DNA of 64,000 nt from an uncultured Lachnospiraceae bacterium (GCA_902801515.1 CADCII010000002.1:62001-126000); one strand, 5' to 3'; positions 7,718 through 16,925 are shown, counted from the stretch's first letter. Notes: generated by a model from the letters alone, not told the origin. Translations and numbers: made by a program.

Positions 7718-8809
7718 TCACCTTCTCCCGAACAATAGCCTGATCTCTAAGATCACATTGCGCCACCGCCGGATTCCCCGGTAAATGGGAAGGGTCGGGA
7801 GAAGCAGCTTATGCCGATAGAAAAACGGATAGTATTTTTCCACTGCTTCCATCGGTAAGAACGCACGCCGCACCATATATCGGAGCATGCCTATATGCCT
7901 CGAATAATTATGGATAGCATGCGGCGTAGAGCCATAAGCTTCAGATTCTATGAAGTAATCCAGCAACTCTGTCTCCTTCTCAGACAGCTTCTGTATGTCT
8001 CCTGCATGAAATACTCTCAGCGCCAGAGAGCGGTTTCTCTTCTCGAATCCTGCAATGCCAAGCTTTTCTGATTCCTCTGTAATATATTCCCAATCCAAGA
8101 TTCTGGAATGCTTTTTCAGATATACATAGGTATCCAGTAAAGACCGCAGTCCGGTTCCGCCCCAGGCGAAATGCTTGTACTCATGTGCGATCATATACAG
8201 ATAGAAATCCTCATCGGACAAATGGTACCCAAAGTTATTCCCGCTGTCTTTTATCAGCAGTCTTCTTACATCCCGGTAATATCTGTATAAGGACTCAGGC
8301 AAGGTTTTTTCGTCAAACAGGACCCGGTGCATCTCGAAATGAAACATAGGAAGTTTCCTGTAGTCATCCCGGTGTCCCTCATCGTATATTTCAGTCTCGT
8401 AGTCAAGAGACGCCATGATCTCATGGACGTCTTCGGCTTTTTCCGCGTCAAACAGGATATCATTATCTGACATCTGCCGCATACCGGTCTGCGGATAGAA
8501 CCGCTTCAGGACGATACCTTTTAAGGGCATATACCAGATCTGCTTCTCCTCAAACTCTTTCAGGATCCGGACCCGTTCTCTGTCGAAGTTCACCTCACTG
8601 CTGACAGCCCTTGACCTCTCCTGCAAAAAACGGCCGTCCCTCACTCCGGCTGCCTCCAGCGCAAAGGCGGTAATAGCCGTAAGCTGATGGGCATCCGCCA
8701 TGGCATAGAGCTCAGACAGATCTACAGAAGCAATTATCTGACGATCCACCTCTTCCTCATTGACCATACAGGATACCAGGTATATGAGTACTTCTGACGT
8801 CTTATTCAT
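7718..8809 (-). CDS. PF14907-type nucleotidyltransferase family protein
   Basis: This 363-residue paralogue of the next gene has MPLKGIVLKRFYP then MRQMSDNDILFD around residues 95-122, the same LKG plus D-x-D arrangement though with D-N-D-I in place of D-I-D-I. FHFEMHRVLF supplies a later acidic/His segment, and EHKY-HFAW-GG-GLRSLLD a conserved helical region. It starts 20 bases after the acyl-adenylating ligase gene, so it is probably part of the polysaccharide operon. Relatives occur in lasso peptide clusters beside HPr-kinase-like proteins, a combination also present here. Function is inferred only from the fold. Confidence 0.75.
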   Translation of the reverse strand: MNKTSEVLIYLVSCMVNEEEVDRQIIASVDLSELYAMADAHQLTAITAFALEAAGVRDGRFLQERSRAVSSEVNFDRERVRILKEFEEKQIWYMPLKGIVLKRFYPQTGMRQMSDNDILFDAEKAEDVHEIMASLDYETEIYDEGHRDDYRKLPMFHFEMHRVLFDEKTLPESLYRYYRDVRRLLIKDSGNNFGYHLSDEDFYLYMIAHEYKHFAWGGTGLRSLLDTYVYLKKHSRILDWEYITEESEKLGIAGFEKRNRSLALRVFHAGDIQKLSEKETELLDYFIESEAYGSTPHAIHNYSRHIGMLRYMVRRAFLPMEAVEKYYPFFYRHKLLLPTLPIYRGIRRWRNVILEIRLLFGRR

Positions 8810-8829
8810 CTGTCTGTCCTTGCTGCAAA

Positions 8830-10263
8830 TCAGCTGTTTTGCCGCGGCACCGTCGAAAGCTCCAGTTCTTCAAACCGGACTTTTCCATATTCGTTATAAG
8901 GAATCTCATCCAACAAGATCACCCGAAATGCGGAATTATGCAGGTTCGTCTTTCCGCTGATAAACGGGATGATCTGATCCTTCAATTCTTCCTTCGTAGT
9001 ATAAATCCGCATCTGCTTATCATCACCGGTACACACAAAATCTGTGCCCGGATAGTGCATCTTCAGGATTCGTTCCGTTTCATCCAGACTGACCCGAAGC
9101 CCAAAAAGCTTCAGAAAACGTCCCTTACGTCCCACAATATAATAGAAGCCATCCGCGTCACGCTTTGCGATATCTCCCGTATGATATTCCCCGCAGAATT
9201 CATCTCCCTTCGCCAGATCTTCCCTGCATAGGGCATAACCCATCGTTACATTCGGTCCGCGGAATCCGAGTTCTCCGGTCACTGTTCCATCCTCATCCGG
9301 CGTTTCATCGATAAGAAACAGTTCTCCATCCGGAATCGCTTTTCCAATACTTCCGGTCTTCTCTATTGCCAGCTTCGGATTAAGAAAAGACATACGCGCG
9401 CTGGTCTCGCTGGTTCCAAACGTTGCGCAGAAACGTTTCCCGTTTTTTTCCGCATAAGATGCAATCCACTTGAACATCTTATCTGTCAGCCTGCCGCCGC
9501 CCTCTGCCAGTGTATACAGATCCGGCAGATCCATCCGGTCAAAACCAATCCTGCGCATAATCTCATAGCTGAAAGGAACGCCGCAAAAGCTCGTCCCTCT
9601 CTCATCTTTTATGAATTCCCAAAAGTCCGGATCCATAAGATTCGCATTGACCATCAGAACAGTTGCCCCGGCAAACAGATGGCTGTTGATCACATTCAGT
9701 CCCATCGTATAATTCATGGGAAGGTCACAGATACCGACCTCATCTCCGGTCCATGAAAAAGCCTTTGCAGCATTCTCAGCATTAGCTTCCAGATTCCCGT
9801 ACTTATGCCTCACAAGCTTCGGGCTTCCGGTCGAGCCGGATGTGGTAAGAAGCATGGAAAGGCTTTCATGCAGTGGATACGGTTTATAGGCAGTCTTCAG
9901 GAGAACATAACCATATGCAGCATACACCTGCTCTCCTTCTATCTGCCCCCCCTTTATATCCTCCGCTTTCTGATCCGGTATCCAATAGTAACCAGGCTGA
10001 TAGATCTGTTCCAGATTCAGCCTCAGACTTTCATCGAGTTTAGAGCTGAGGAGCAGCGGTACCTGTCCGTTGTTTTCAAATGCAAGATATCCGGCAAGAG
10101 AACCGGCACAGTTTGAGCAGAGGCAAAACACAATGCTTCTGGGAATATTCAGCGAATCAAGTTCTTCCACCGTATGGCACAGTTCTTCATATGTCAGGCT
10201 GTATCCGGAATCATCCTTTATAGCGATCTTCTTTCGATCCGGTTTCTCAATATTTAAAAACAT
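8830..10263 (-). CDS. Acyl-adenylating ligase (ANL superfamily)
   Basis: This protein of about 477 residues carries the core motifs of AMP-forming acyl ligases: the P-loop TTSGSTGSPKLV, FGTSETSARMSF for the adenine pocket, YHTGDIAKRD and IVGRKGRFLKLFGLRVSL for the hinge, and a C-terminal catalytic Lys in YGKVRFEEL. Members activate a carboxylic acid as acyl-AMP and load it on CoA or a carrier protein. The ATG at 10263 (MFLNIEK) has GAGG nine bases upstream; an in-frame ATG at 10278 is less well placed. Two acyl carrier proteins are encoded about 18 kb upstream in the same direction, so loading an acyl group on one of them is a plausible role. Substrate is not predictable. Confidence 0.85.
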   Translation of the reverse strand: MFLNIEKPDRKKIAIKDDSGYSLTYEELCHTVEELDSLNIPRSIVFCLCSNCAGSLAGYLAFENNGQVPLLLSSKLDESLRLNLEQIYQPGYYWIPDQKAEDIKGGQIEGEQVYAAYGYVLLKTAYKPYPLHESLSMLLTTSGSTGSPKLVRHKYGNLEANAENAAKAFSWTGDEVGICDLPMNYTMGLNVINSHLFAGATVLMVNANLMDPDFWEFIKDERGTSFCGVPFSYEIMRRIGFDRMDLPDLYTLAEGGGRLTDKMFKWIASYAEKNGKRFCATFGTSETSARMSFLNPKLAIEKTGSIGKAIPDGELFLIDETPDEDGTVTGELGFRGPNVTMGYALCREDLAKGDEFCGEYHTGDIAKRDADGFYYIVGRKGRFLKLFGLRVSLDETERILKMHYPGTDFVCTGDDKQMRIYTTKEELKDQIIPFISGKTNLHNSAFRVILLDEIPYNEYGKVRFEELELSTVPRQNS

Positions 10264-10296
10264 TTTCAGATGCCTCATCCCAGCTAAAACTATTCT

Positions 10297-11040
10297 TTAC
10301 ATGATCGTACATCCGTCAACCGCCAGAACCTGCCCGGAAATGTAAGAAGACAGATCTGATATCAGAAACATGCAGGCATTCGCGATGTCTTCCGGCTCCG
10401 CCAGCCTGCCCATGCAGATATTGTCAATCCGCCCCTGCAGTTTTTCCGGATCCGCCTGCTTCATCATATCTGTGTTGGTAAGTCCGGGGGCGATTGCATT
10501 GACCCGGATGTTCTGTCCCGAGAGTTCTTTCGCCGCCGACTTTGTCAGAGACAGGACCGCCCCTTTTGTTGCAGAATATACAAACTGGCCCTTATTTCCT
10601 CTTAATGCAGTCAAGGATGTAATGTTAATAATACTCCCGCCGCTTTCCTGCCGCCGCATAATACGGCTTACTGTTTCGAGCATATTGATCGTTCCATATA
10701 CATTGACGGAAAACATCTGCTCCATGTGTTCGCGGCTGATCATACCGATCAGTTCATTGAACTCAACACCGGCGTTGTTCACGAGACCATCGACCTGTCC
10801 GCAGTCCTTTTTCACCTGCATCACCGCAGTTCTGACAGCCTTCTCATCCGAGACATCAAAGTACAAAGGACGCACTTCGCCCTTTACCGTAAAATTAAAC
10901 TCTTCAGCCCAGGAATCTACAGATCCCTCTCTTGTGGCAGTCGCATAGACGATCGCACCATTCTGCGCAAAAACCTGTGCAATTGACTTTCCGATCCCAC
11001 GGCTCCCACCGGTTACAATGCAGACTTTATCAGTAAGCAT
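10297..11040 (-). CDS. SDR oxidoreductase, 3-ketoacyl reductase-like
   Basis: This short-chain dehydrogenase of about 247 residues has TGGSRGIGKS for NAD(P) binding, the NNAG strand, the catalytic Ser in NITSLTA and YSATK for the Tyr/Lys pair. Its sequence is close to the FabG type (VNAIAPG, SGQVLAVDGG-like C-terminus). The ATG at 11040 (MLTDKVCIVTGG) has GGAG nine bases upstream and is preferred over 11055, which has no ribosome binding site. It lies 33 bases before the acyl ligase gene. The 204 bases upstream to the 5S-like gene are AT-rich and show no convincing promoter or hairpin. It is a third SDR in the operon besides those at 28430 and 30345. Confidence 0.85.
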   Translation of the reverse strand: MLTDKVCIVTGGSRGIGKSIAQVFAQNGAIVYATATREGSVDSWAEEFNFTVKGEVRPLYFDVSDEKAVRTAVMQVKKDCGQVDGLVNNAGVEFNELIGMISREHMEQMFSVNVYGTINMLETVSRIMRRQESGGSIINITSLTALRGNKGQFVYSATKGAVLSLTKSAAKELSGQNIRVNAIAPGLTNTDMMKQADPEKLQGRIDNICMGRLAEPEDIANACMFLISDLSSYISGQVLAVDGCTIM

Positions 11041-11244
11041 TTCATTCGTCTCCATTAAAAAGCATACAGCAGATATTTAACATATATCTTGAATTCATAG
11101 AACTGACGATATCTGATAAAATATACGCACCGTCTGATATTATTCCATGTAAAGCACTCATTATCCTATGGTTTTTTTCCAAAACAAAGTGAACAACCGA
11201 GATTTCACATAGTTTTATCTTGTATTCTCTTGCAGGATCCCTGA

Positions 11245-12636
11245 TCATACCCACTCTACTTCAATTTCATGTACCAGCAGATCATCGCGTCTTCTGATAA
11301 ATTCCGGTGCAACCTGCGGGAACATGGCGCAGCTGAGTACGTCCTCTTCTGTCTTTGCGATGTCACTGTACTGCTGCTTAATCCGCTCAAGCTCCGGTTC
11401 CAGCAGATCGGCCGGCCGACAAGTTATCGGCTCCGATTCACCGATTGCCTTTTTCCGAACCTCTTCATTCACGGTTCCCGGAAGTTCTCCGTATTCACCG
11501 CCAAGCAGGCCTTTTGACTCTTTGGTAAAGGTTGCATACCGCCCCATCAGAACATTCAACACAGCCTGTGAGCCCACGATCTGACTGGTCGGCGTCACAA
11601 GGGGCGGATAGCCAAAGTCCTTCCGGACCCTCGGAACCTCTTCCAGCACTTTCTCCAACTTCTCTTCTGCGCCGGCTTCCTTCAGCTGAGATAAAAGGTT
11701 TGACAGCATCCCGCCCGGCACCTGGTACAGCAGTGTGTTAGGATCTACCCGGAGCACTTTTGAGCTGATAAGGCCTTCCTCCTCCATCTTCGTCGCTACA
11801 GATTTGAAATGAACTGCCGCCCGCTGCAGTTTTCTCAGGTCCAGTCCGGTACTTCTGGGAGTACCTTCCAGCGCAGCGACGATGGATTCGGTTGCCGGCT
11901 GAGATGTTCCTCCGGCAAACGGGGAGAGCGCACAATCCACGATATCCACACCTGCCATAGCGGCAGCCATATATATCATGGCGCCTGTCCCTGTTGTATT
12001 ATGCGTATGAAGATGGATCGGGACGGATACCTTTCCTTTCAGTTTCCGCATCAGACTGTATGCATCCGCAGGAAGGAGCAGATTCGCCATATCCTTCACA
12101 CAGATCACATCCGCTCCCATCTGTTCTAACAGAACTGCTTTCTCTACGAAGTATTCCTCACTATGAACCGGGCTGGTGGTATAACTCAGCGCAGCTTCCA
12201 CCACTCCTCCATACTTCTTTACACTCTTTATGGAGGCTTCCATGTTCCGGATATCATTGAGCGCGTCAAAGATCCGCACTACGTCGATCCCATTCTCGAT
12301 TGACCTGCCACAGAACGCATCCACCATATCATCTGCGTAATGCCGGTAGCCAAGCAGGTTCTGTCCTCTCAGAAGCATCTGCAGTCTGGTATGCGGGAGC
12401 GCTTTCCGAAGCGCTCTCAGCCTTTCCCACGGATCCTCATTCAGAAACCTCATGCAGGCATCAAAAGTTGCTCCACCCCAGCACTCCAATGACCAGTATC
12501 CGATCTCATCCAGCGCTTCGCATGCAGGCAGCATATCTTCCAGCCGCATTCTTGTCGCTGCCTGGCTCTGATGTGCATCGCGCAGAATCGTGTCGGTTAT
12601 GCACAAAGGCGTATCGGTGCTAAACAATTCATTCAT
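11245..12636 (-). CDS. Biotin-dependent carboxyltransferase, 5S/OadA-like subunit
   Basis: This 463-residue protein is a pyruvate/oxaloacetate carboxyltransferase of the DRE-TIM type: ITDTILRDAHQSQ at the N-terminus, ECWGGATFD, VRIFDALND, a Lys in VCVKDMA-type context (ICVKDMANLL), the HLHTHNTTG metal site, and the conserved C-terminal carboxylase region GYPPLVTPTSQIVG. It ends without a biotinyl domain; biotin is on the separate carrier encoded 11 bases upstream. With the 12S-like MmdA homologue and the carrier, the set matches the subunits of transcarboxylase (12S, 5S, 1.3S), which moves CO2 between oxaloacetate/pyruvate and acyl-CoA. No membrane decarboxylase beta subunit and no biotin carboxylase is nearby. 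Confidence 0.88.
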   Translation of the reverse strand: MNELFSTDTPLCITDTILRDAHQSQAATRMRLEDMLPACEALDEIGYWSLECWGGATFDACMRFLNEDPWERLRALRKALPHTRLQMLLRGQNLLGYRHYADDMVDAFCGRSIENGIDVVRIFDALNDIRNMEASIKSVKKYGGVVEAALSYTTSPVHSEEYFVEKAVLLEQMGADVICVKDMANLLLPADAYSLMRKLKGKVSVPIHLHTHNTTGTGAMIYMAAAMAGVDIVDCALSPFAGGTSQPATESIVAALEGTPRSTGLDLRKLQRAAVHFKSVATKMEEEGLISSKVLRVDPNTLLYQVPGGMLSNLLSQLKEAGAEEKLEKVLEEVPRVRKDFGYPPLVTPTSQIVGSQAVLNVLMGRYATFTKESKGLLGGEYGELPGTVNEEVRKKAIGESEPITCRPADLLEPELERIKQQYSDIAKTEEDVLSCAMFPQVAPEFIRRRDDLLVHEIEVEWV

Positions 12637-12647
12637 ATACGATACCC

Positions 12648-13040
12648 TCAGCTCACTTCAAACAGTACTTCACCGCCGGCAACGGTTTTCCCTTCTTCGC
12701 AGTTAACCTTTATGATCGTTCCATCAGCAGGAGACAGGATCTCATTCTCCATCTTCATGGCCTCCAATATCAGAACCACTTCGCCAGCCTGAACCGTCTC
12801 GCCTTCTTCCTTGCAAAGCCTGAGGACAGTTCCCGGCATAGGCGCGGTTACGGTTCCGGTTGCATTGATTGTAGTTCTCTGCGCAGAAGGATCCATCACG
12901 CGGACAGTCGGGTCTGCAGCGGCATTCTGATAACCTTTATACTCCCTGCGGACTGCAGGCTGAGGCGCTGTCTCTTCCGGAACAAGCTCGATCTCCATCT
13001 CATATGTTTTTCCTTCTAATGTGATACGGTACTTACTCAT
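12648..13040 (-). CDS. Biotin carboxyl carrier protein (1.3S-like)
   Basis: This 130-residue protein ends in a biotinyl domain with the canonical EAMKMEN motif (biotinylated Lys) near residue 95, followed by DGTI-KV--EG-TV--GE-LFEV. The N-terminal half is [18 protein letters not shown] plus a Pro/Ala linker, as in carriers of transcarboxylase and decarboxylase complexes. It overlaps the preceding small gene by eight bases and precedes the 5S-like gene by 11 bases. It would shuttle carboxyl groups between the 5S-like and 12S-like subunits. Confidence 0.92.
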   Translation of the reverse strand: MSKYRITLEGKTYEMEIELVPEETAPQPAVRREYKGYQNAAADPTVRVMDPSAQRTTINATGTVTAPMPGTVLRLCKEEGETVQAGEVVLILEAMKMENEILSPADGTIIKVNCEEGKTVAGGEVLFEVS

Positions 13041-13215
13041 TCCCTAGTCCCCCCAGCTGATATTTTTGATAAGTTATATGATTATCCTCTATATACTTTT
13101 CCAGACTGCTTTTCTGTATCTCTTTAAAAGACCGGACCACGACATGCTTAGGCTCGATCCCGCTCTCTTCCGCCACTGCGGCCACCGCCATGGCAAGAAT
13201 CTTTTCTATCTCCAT
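13033..13215 (-). CDS. Small subunit-like protein of the transcarboxylase set
   Basis: This 60-residue protein starts at the ATG at 13215 ([17 protein letters not shown]), chosen because AGGAGG lies eight bases upstream; the longer frame overlaps the MmdA-like gene. It has an Ala-rich helix followed by a charged helix and a Gly-rich tail. It shows no membrane segment, unlike OadG. Small ORFs of unknown function often accompany methylmalonyl-CoA decarboxylase or transcarboxylase genes. It sits 13 bases after the 12S-like gene and overlaps the carrier gene, so co-expression is certain but the role is open. Confidence 0.7.
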   Translation of the reverse strand: MEIEKILAMAVAAVAEESGIEPKHVVVRSFKEIQKSSLEKYIEDNHITYQKYQLGGLGNE

Positions 13216-13228
13216 CGTCCGCCTCCTG

Positions 13229-14779
13229 TCAAAGTGGGATGTTCCCGTGCTTCTTGTGCGGCAGTTCACGCTTCTTTGTCTTCAACATCCGAAAAGCACT
13301 GACGATCTTTGTCCTTGTCTCTTCCGGCAGGATCACTTCGTCTATATATCCGTGCTCAGCTGCAATATACGGGTTCATAAACTTTGTCCGGTATGCATCC
13401 AGAAGCTCTGCCTTTTTCTCTGTCGGGTTCTCCGCGTTCTCGATCTCTTTCCTGCCGATAATGGAAACAGCTCCGGATGCGCCCATCACTGCGATCTCGG
13501 CAATCGGCCATGCATAGACTACGTCTGCTCCGATTCCCTTACTGTTCATGGCGATGTAAGCTCCGCCATAAGCCTTTCGCATGATCAGGCTGACCTTCGG
13601 AACGCTTGCCTCCGAATAGGCAAACAGGAGCTTTGCTCCATGCCGGATGATTCCTCCGTGTTCCTGCTGGCTTCCCGGGAGAAATGCCGGTACGTCGACC
13701 AGAGTCAGGATGGGGATATTGAAACAGTCACAGAAACGGATAAACCTGGCTCCTTTGTCGGACGCATTGATCTCAAGGGAGCCTGCCATATACTGGCTCT
13801 GGTTCGCCACGATTCCAATCGTTTCTCCGGACAGACGCGCAAATCCAACCACAAGATTTCTTGCAAATCCCGCCTGCACCTCCAGAAAACTACCCGCATC
13901 TGCAAATGCATTGATTACCTTTCGGACATCATACGATCTCTTTGTATCATCCGGCACGATCTCCTTCAGCCGAACCGAATCATCGATCTCCTGTCCCGCT
14001 GTCTTCAGAGAACTCTCTTCGTTGTTCTGGGGAAGATATCCGAGAAGCTGCCGGACACCATTCAGGCAGGACAGGTCATCCGGATAAACAAAATGCGCCA
14101 CACCGGATACAGTACTGTGTACCCATGCACCTCCCAGGTCTGAAGATGAAATCACCTCACCCGTGACCGACTTCACAACAGCCGGACCAGTGATATACAT
14201 CTGGCTGTTTTTCTCTGTCATGAAGATAAAGTCCGTGATGGCCGGTGAATAGCATGCACCGCCGGCGCACGGACCCATAATCACTGAGATCTGTGGAATG
14301 ACACCGGAAGCAATCGTATTGCGATAGAAGATATCGGCATATCCGGAAAGACTGTCTATCCCTTCCTCAATCCTGGCTCCGCCGCTGTCATTGATCGAGA
14401 TAAAAGGAGCCTTCATCTCCAGAGCCTTATCCATGGCACGGCAGATCTTCATGGCCTGAGCTTCACCAAGCGAACCGCCCGCGACCGTAAAATCCTGAGA
14501 TGCAGCAAATGCCAGCCTGCCATGTATGTATCCGTATCCGGTCACCACGCCGTCCCCGGGCCGCTTCTTCTTATCCATCCCAAAATCAATTGCACGGGAT
14601 GTAATCATATCGTTTATCTCGAAGAAAGATCCATCGTCAAATAATGCTTCCAGACGCTCACGGGCCGTCAGCTTGCCGGAAGCATGCTGTTTCGCAATTC
14701 GATCAAGGCCGCCGGCAAACACCAGCCTTTCACGTTTCTTATGAAGCTCTTCAATATCTTTTGTCCAATTATTATTCAT
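13229..14779 (-). CDS. mmdA: Acyl-CoA carboxyltransferase, 12S/MmdA-like subunit
   Basis: This 516-residue crotonase-fold carboxyltransferase matches the beta subunits of propionyl/methylmalonyl-CoA carboxylases and the 12S subunit of transcarboxylase in length and motifs. It has GKLTARERLEALFD near residue 37, SQDFTVAGGSLGE, the oxyanion motifs SGGARIEEG and GPCAGGACYSP, and in the second half RKAYGGAYIAM. It binds acyl-CoA and accepts or donates the carboxyl group of carboxybiotin. It begins two bases after the stop of the glycosyltransferase gene at 14782, strong evidence that the carboxylation set is transcribed with the polysaccharide genes. Acetyl-CoA as substrate, giving malonyl-CoA, is my inference from the malonyl transferase and KASIII genes in the operon. 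Confidence 0.9.
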   Translation of the reverse strand: MNNNWTKDIEELHKKRERLVFAGGLDRIAKQHASGKLTARERLEALFDDGSFFEINDMITSRAIDFGMDKKKRPGDGVVTGYGYIHGRLAFAASQDFTVAGGSLGEAQAMKICRAMDKALEMKAPFISINDSGGARIEEGIDSLSGYADIFYRNTIASGVIPQISVIMGPCAGGACYSPAITDFIFMTEKNSQMYITGPAVVKSVTGEVISSSDLGGAWVHSTVSGVAHFVYPDDLSCLNGVRQLLGYLPQNNEESSLKTAGQEIDDSVRLKEIVPDDTKRSYDVRKVINAFADAGSFLEVQAGFARNLVVGFARLSGETIGIVANQSQYMAGSLEINASDKGARFIRFCDCFNIPILTLVDVPAFLPGSQQEHGGIIRHGAKLLFAYSEASVPKVSLIMRKAYGGAYIAMNSKGIGADVVYAWPIAEIAVMGASGAVSIIGRKEIENAENPTEKKAELLDAYRTKFMNPYIAAEHGYIDEVILPEETRTKIVSAFRMLKTKKRELPHKKHGNIPL

Positions 14780-14781
14780 AT

Positions 14782-15909
14782 TTACAATCCCAGCAGCTTT
14801 TGCTTTCTCTTTAATATTTCTTTATTTAATGTATCGGCATTATAGTAAAGAGCCACCCTGTTGGCAATATCAATCGGTATATGTTTCTGTCTGTTCCGGA
14901 CAACGATCCTCATTTTATCCCTTAGATCATGTGCGTCCTTCACCCGGCATTTATATCCCCCAATATTGTCAATAATCTCTGATGGGCCCGGTATATCTGC
15001 TGCAATACATATTGTACCGGTACATGTGGATTCGATAAGCACATTGCCGAACCCTTCACGATAGCTTGGAAGTACCAGACAATCTGCAGCGGCGTAATAC
15101 TCTTCTATGTTTGTTACAGCAGGTCTGATTATAATATTTTCATTGGCAATTGCCTTTTCCCAAAGTCCGGCGTTAATCGTATTGATCCCTTCTTGATTTC
15201 CTACCATGACCAGTTTTGCATCTATATGCAGATTCATAAATGCTTTTAACAGTTCATTGATCCCTTTGTCTCCGGTGATCCTTCCTGCAAACAGAAATAC
15301 GAACTCTTCCTGTGCTATTCCTAACTGATCACGGATCGTCTTTCTCCACGGCTCTCTTTTACTGACATCAAATCTCTTTACGTCAACGCCGCCCGTACTG
15401 CCATTCCAAACAACAACAGCTTTTTCAGCTTTAAATATTTTCTCGTCAATTCCGGACTGCCTGTTTCCTTTTGAAACACATTCAATACTGGTTGAAAAAT
15501 CACATGTCAACTTCTCTATGCTACGAAATATCAGCCTTTTTATCCCGGAAAATCCCTGATATCGAAACCCCATCATGTGGTAGTTGCGAATCCGGATTCC
15601 GGCCAGCTTCGCAGCAATCGATGCGCAGAAAGAAGCGTTTAGTGTAGAGTACTGAACCATATCATATCTTTCTTTTTTAAAGATCCTTTTCAGTACAGTT
15701 ATACTTCTGACCGTTCCCAGTAAAGAGACTCCTCTTGGGATATCAATGTCTATTCTTCTGACTCTATTGCTTAATTTCTTTGAATACTGAAGAGATCTGT
15801 CCGATATCACCGTCACTTCAAATCCATTCTCGGAAAGATAATTAAGCTGCGGGACAAAAAACGCACTGATCGAATCCTTAATTGTTGTCAGATAGCATAT
15901 TTTTTTCAT
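14782..15909 (-). CDS. Glycosyltransferase family 4
   Basis: This 375-residue GT-B retaining glycosyltransferase has an N-terminal acceptor domain (MKKICYLTTIKDSISAF) and a C-terminal donor domain with FLFAGRITGDKGI, LVLPSYREGFGNVLIES and the final Glu-x7-Glu type site. Its layout, including VVWNGSTGGVD before the linker, resembles GT4 enzymes that add a sugar to an undecaprenyl-linked bacillosamine-type first sugar, which would fit the PglC-like initiator at 34591. It overlaps the GT2 gene upstream by four bases. Confidence 0.87.
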   Translation of the reverse strand: MKKICYLTTIKDSISAFFVPQLNYLSENGFEVTVISDRSLQYSKKLSNRVRRIDIDIPRGVSLLGTVRSITVLKRIFKKERYDMVQYSTLNASFCASIAAKLAGIRIRNYHMMGFRYQGFSGIKRLIFRSIEKLTCDFSTSIECVSKGNRQSGIDEKIFKAEKAVVVWNGSTGGVDVKRFDVSKREPWRKTIRDQLGIAQEEFVFLFAGRITGDKGINELLKAFMNLHIDAKLVMVGNQEGINTINAGLWEKAIANENIIIRPAVTNIEEYYAAADCLVLPSYREGFGNVLIESTCTGTICIAADIPGPSEIIDNIGGYKCRVKDAHDLRDKMRIVVRNRQKHIPIDIANRVALYYNADTLNKEILKRKQKLLGL

Positions 15910-16925
15910 TTTTCTGACCTCCTAAATCGAATCAGGTTGATGGCCCGGGCAATCCGGAATGATTGTTCTTTTGTTAACATCTTCCTGAACATCTTTACTT
16001 TCCAGTTCAGTTTCTCAGAAAAATCAGCCCGGTCATCATATTTAAATGGATATATCCCCTCTTTTTTCAGGTACTGCAGTCCTTCCTTTACAAAATTGTT
16101 GTCATCAATCCTGGAGAGGCAGCGTATAGACAGGCGTTTCATTATAAAAACATGCAGGTCATAAGTTTCCTGCAGTTCCGGAGTGCATCGGTCCCGATAA
16201 TCTTCGTAGATTGCCAAAACCTGTTTGCTGCATTCGAACCCTCTTTTCATTAATTTATTACGGTCCATATGTGAAGCAGAGTTCTCTCTTATTCGGTAGT
16301 AATATCCATAGTGATCCACCCGGATTACTCTTTTTGAAGCCATCCCGAATTCAAAATAAAAAGTATAATCCTCATATACACTTAAATTCTCTCGAAACCG
16401 GATATTATTCGTCAGCAAAAAAGACCTGTTAAATATTCCAAGCCATACCCCAAAGCATGGATATCCGGATGATCGCTTTGGATAAAAATCATCCATATTT
16501 GAAAAACTAACAGGATGATATTTATCTGTTCCATTTTTATACTCAGGTAATGATCCGTCATGAAAGCCAATTACTTTTCCCAAAACTGCGTCTGCAGATT
16601 CTTTTTCCGCAATGCTTAAATAGGTCTTTACAGTATCGGGGACCAACATATCATCGGCATCCAAAAACCAGACATATTTGCCTCTGCTCATTTTTAAGGC
16701 CAGATTCCTTGAGCTGCTGATGCCCATATTCGTTTCATTTCTCTTTACAACTAATTCCGGATATTTTGCAGAGAGATCATGTAATAATTCACAGGAACCA
16801 TCTGTCGAACAATCATCAACACATATGATTTCAAATTGAGTAAGATTTTGTGTATAAACTGATTCTATACAAGAGGTTAAATACTCTCTTACATTATAGG
16901 CGGGAATACAAAACGAGATTGTCAT
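15906..16925 (-). CDS. Glycosyltransferase family 2
   Basis: This 339-residue protein has the GT-A fold of family 2: ISFCIPAYNVREYL at the N-terminus, ICVDDCSTDGS, and the metal-binding FLDADDM near residue 97. A helical C-terminus with MDRNKLMKRGFE follows. It is predicted to add one sugar of the repeat unit on the cytoplasmic face. The gene follows the pyruvyl transferase-like gene by 62 bases and overlaps the GT4 gene. Confidence 0.87.
   Translation of the reverse strand: MTISFCIPAYNVREYLTSCIESVYTQNLTQFEIICVDDCSTDGSCELLHDLSAKYPELVVKRNETNMGISSSRNLALKMSRGKYVWFLDADDMLVPDTVKTYLSIAEKESADAVLGKVIGFHDGSLPEYKNGTDKYHPVSFSNMDDFYPKRSSGYPCFGVWLGIFNRSFLLTNNIRFRENLSVYEDYTFYFEFGMASKRVIRVDHYGYYYRIRENSASHMDRNKLMKRGFECSKQVLAIYEDYRDRCTPELQETYDLHVFIMKRLSIRCLSRIDDNNFVKEGLQYLKKEGIYPFKYDDRADFSEKLNWKVKMFRKMLTKEQSFRIARAINLIRFRRSEK

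Noticed and set aside
11245..14779. Sodium-pumping oxaloacetate or methylmalonyl-CoA decarboxylase
   Set aside because: The membrane beta subunit that pumps sodium is missing from the window and the small protein has no membrane helix, so a transcarboxylase fits better.
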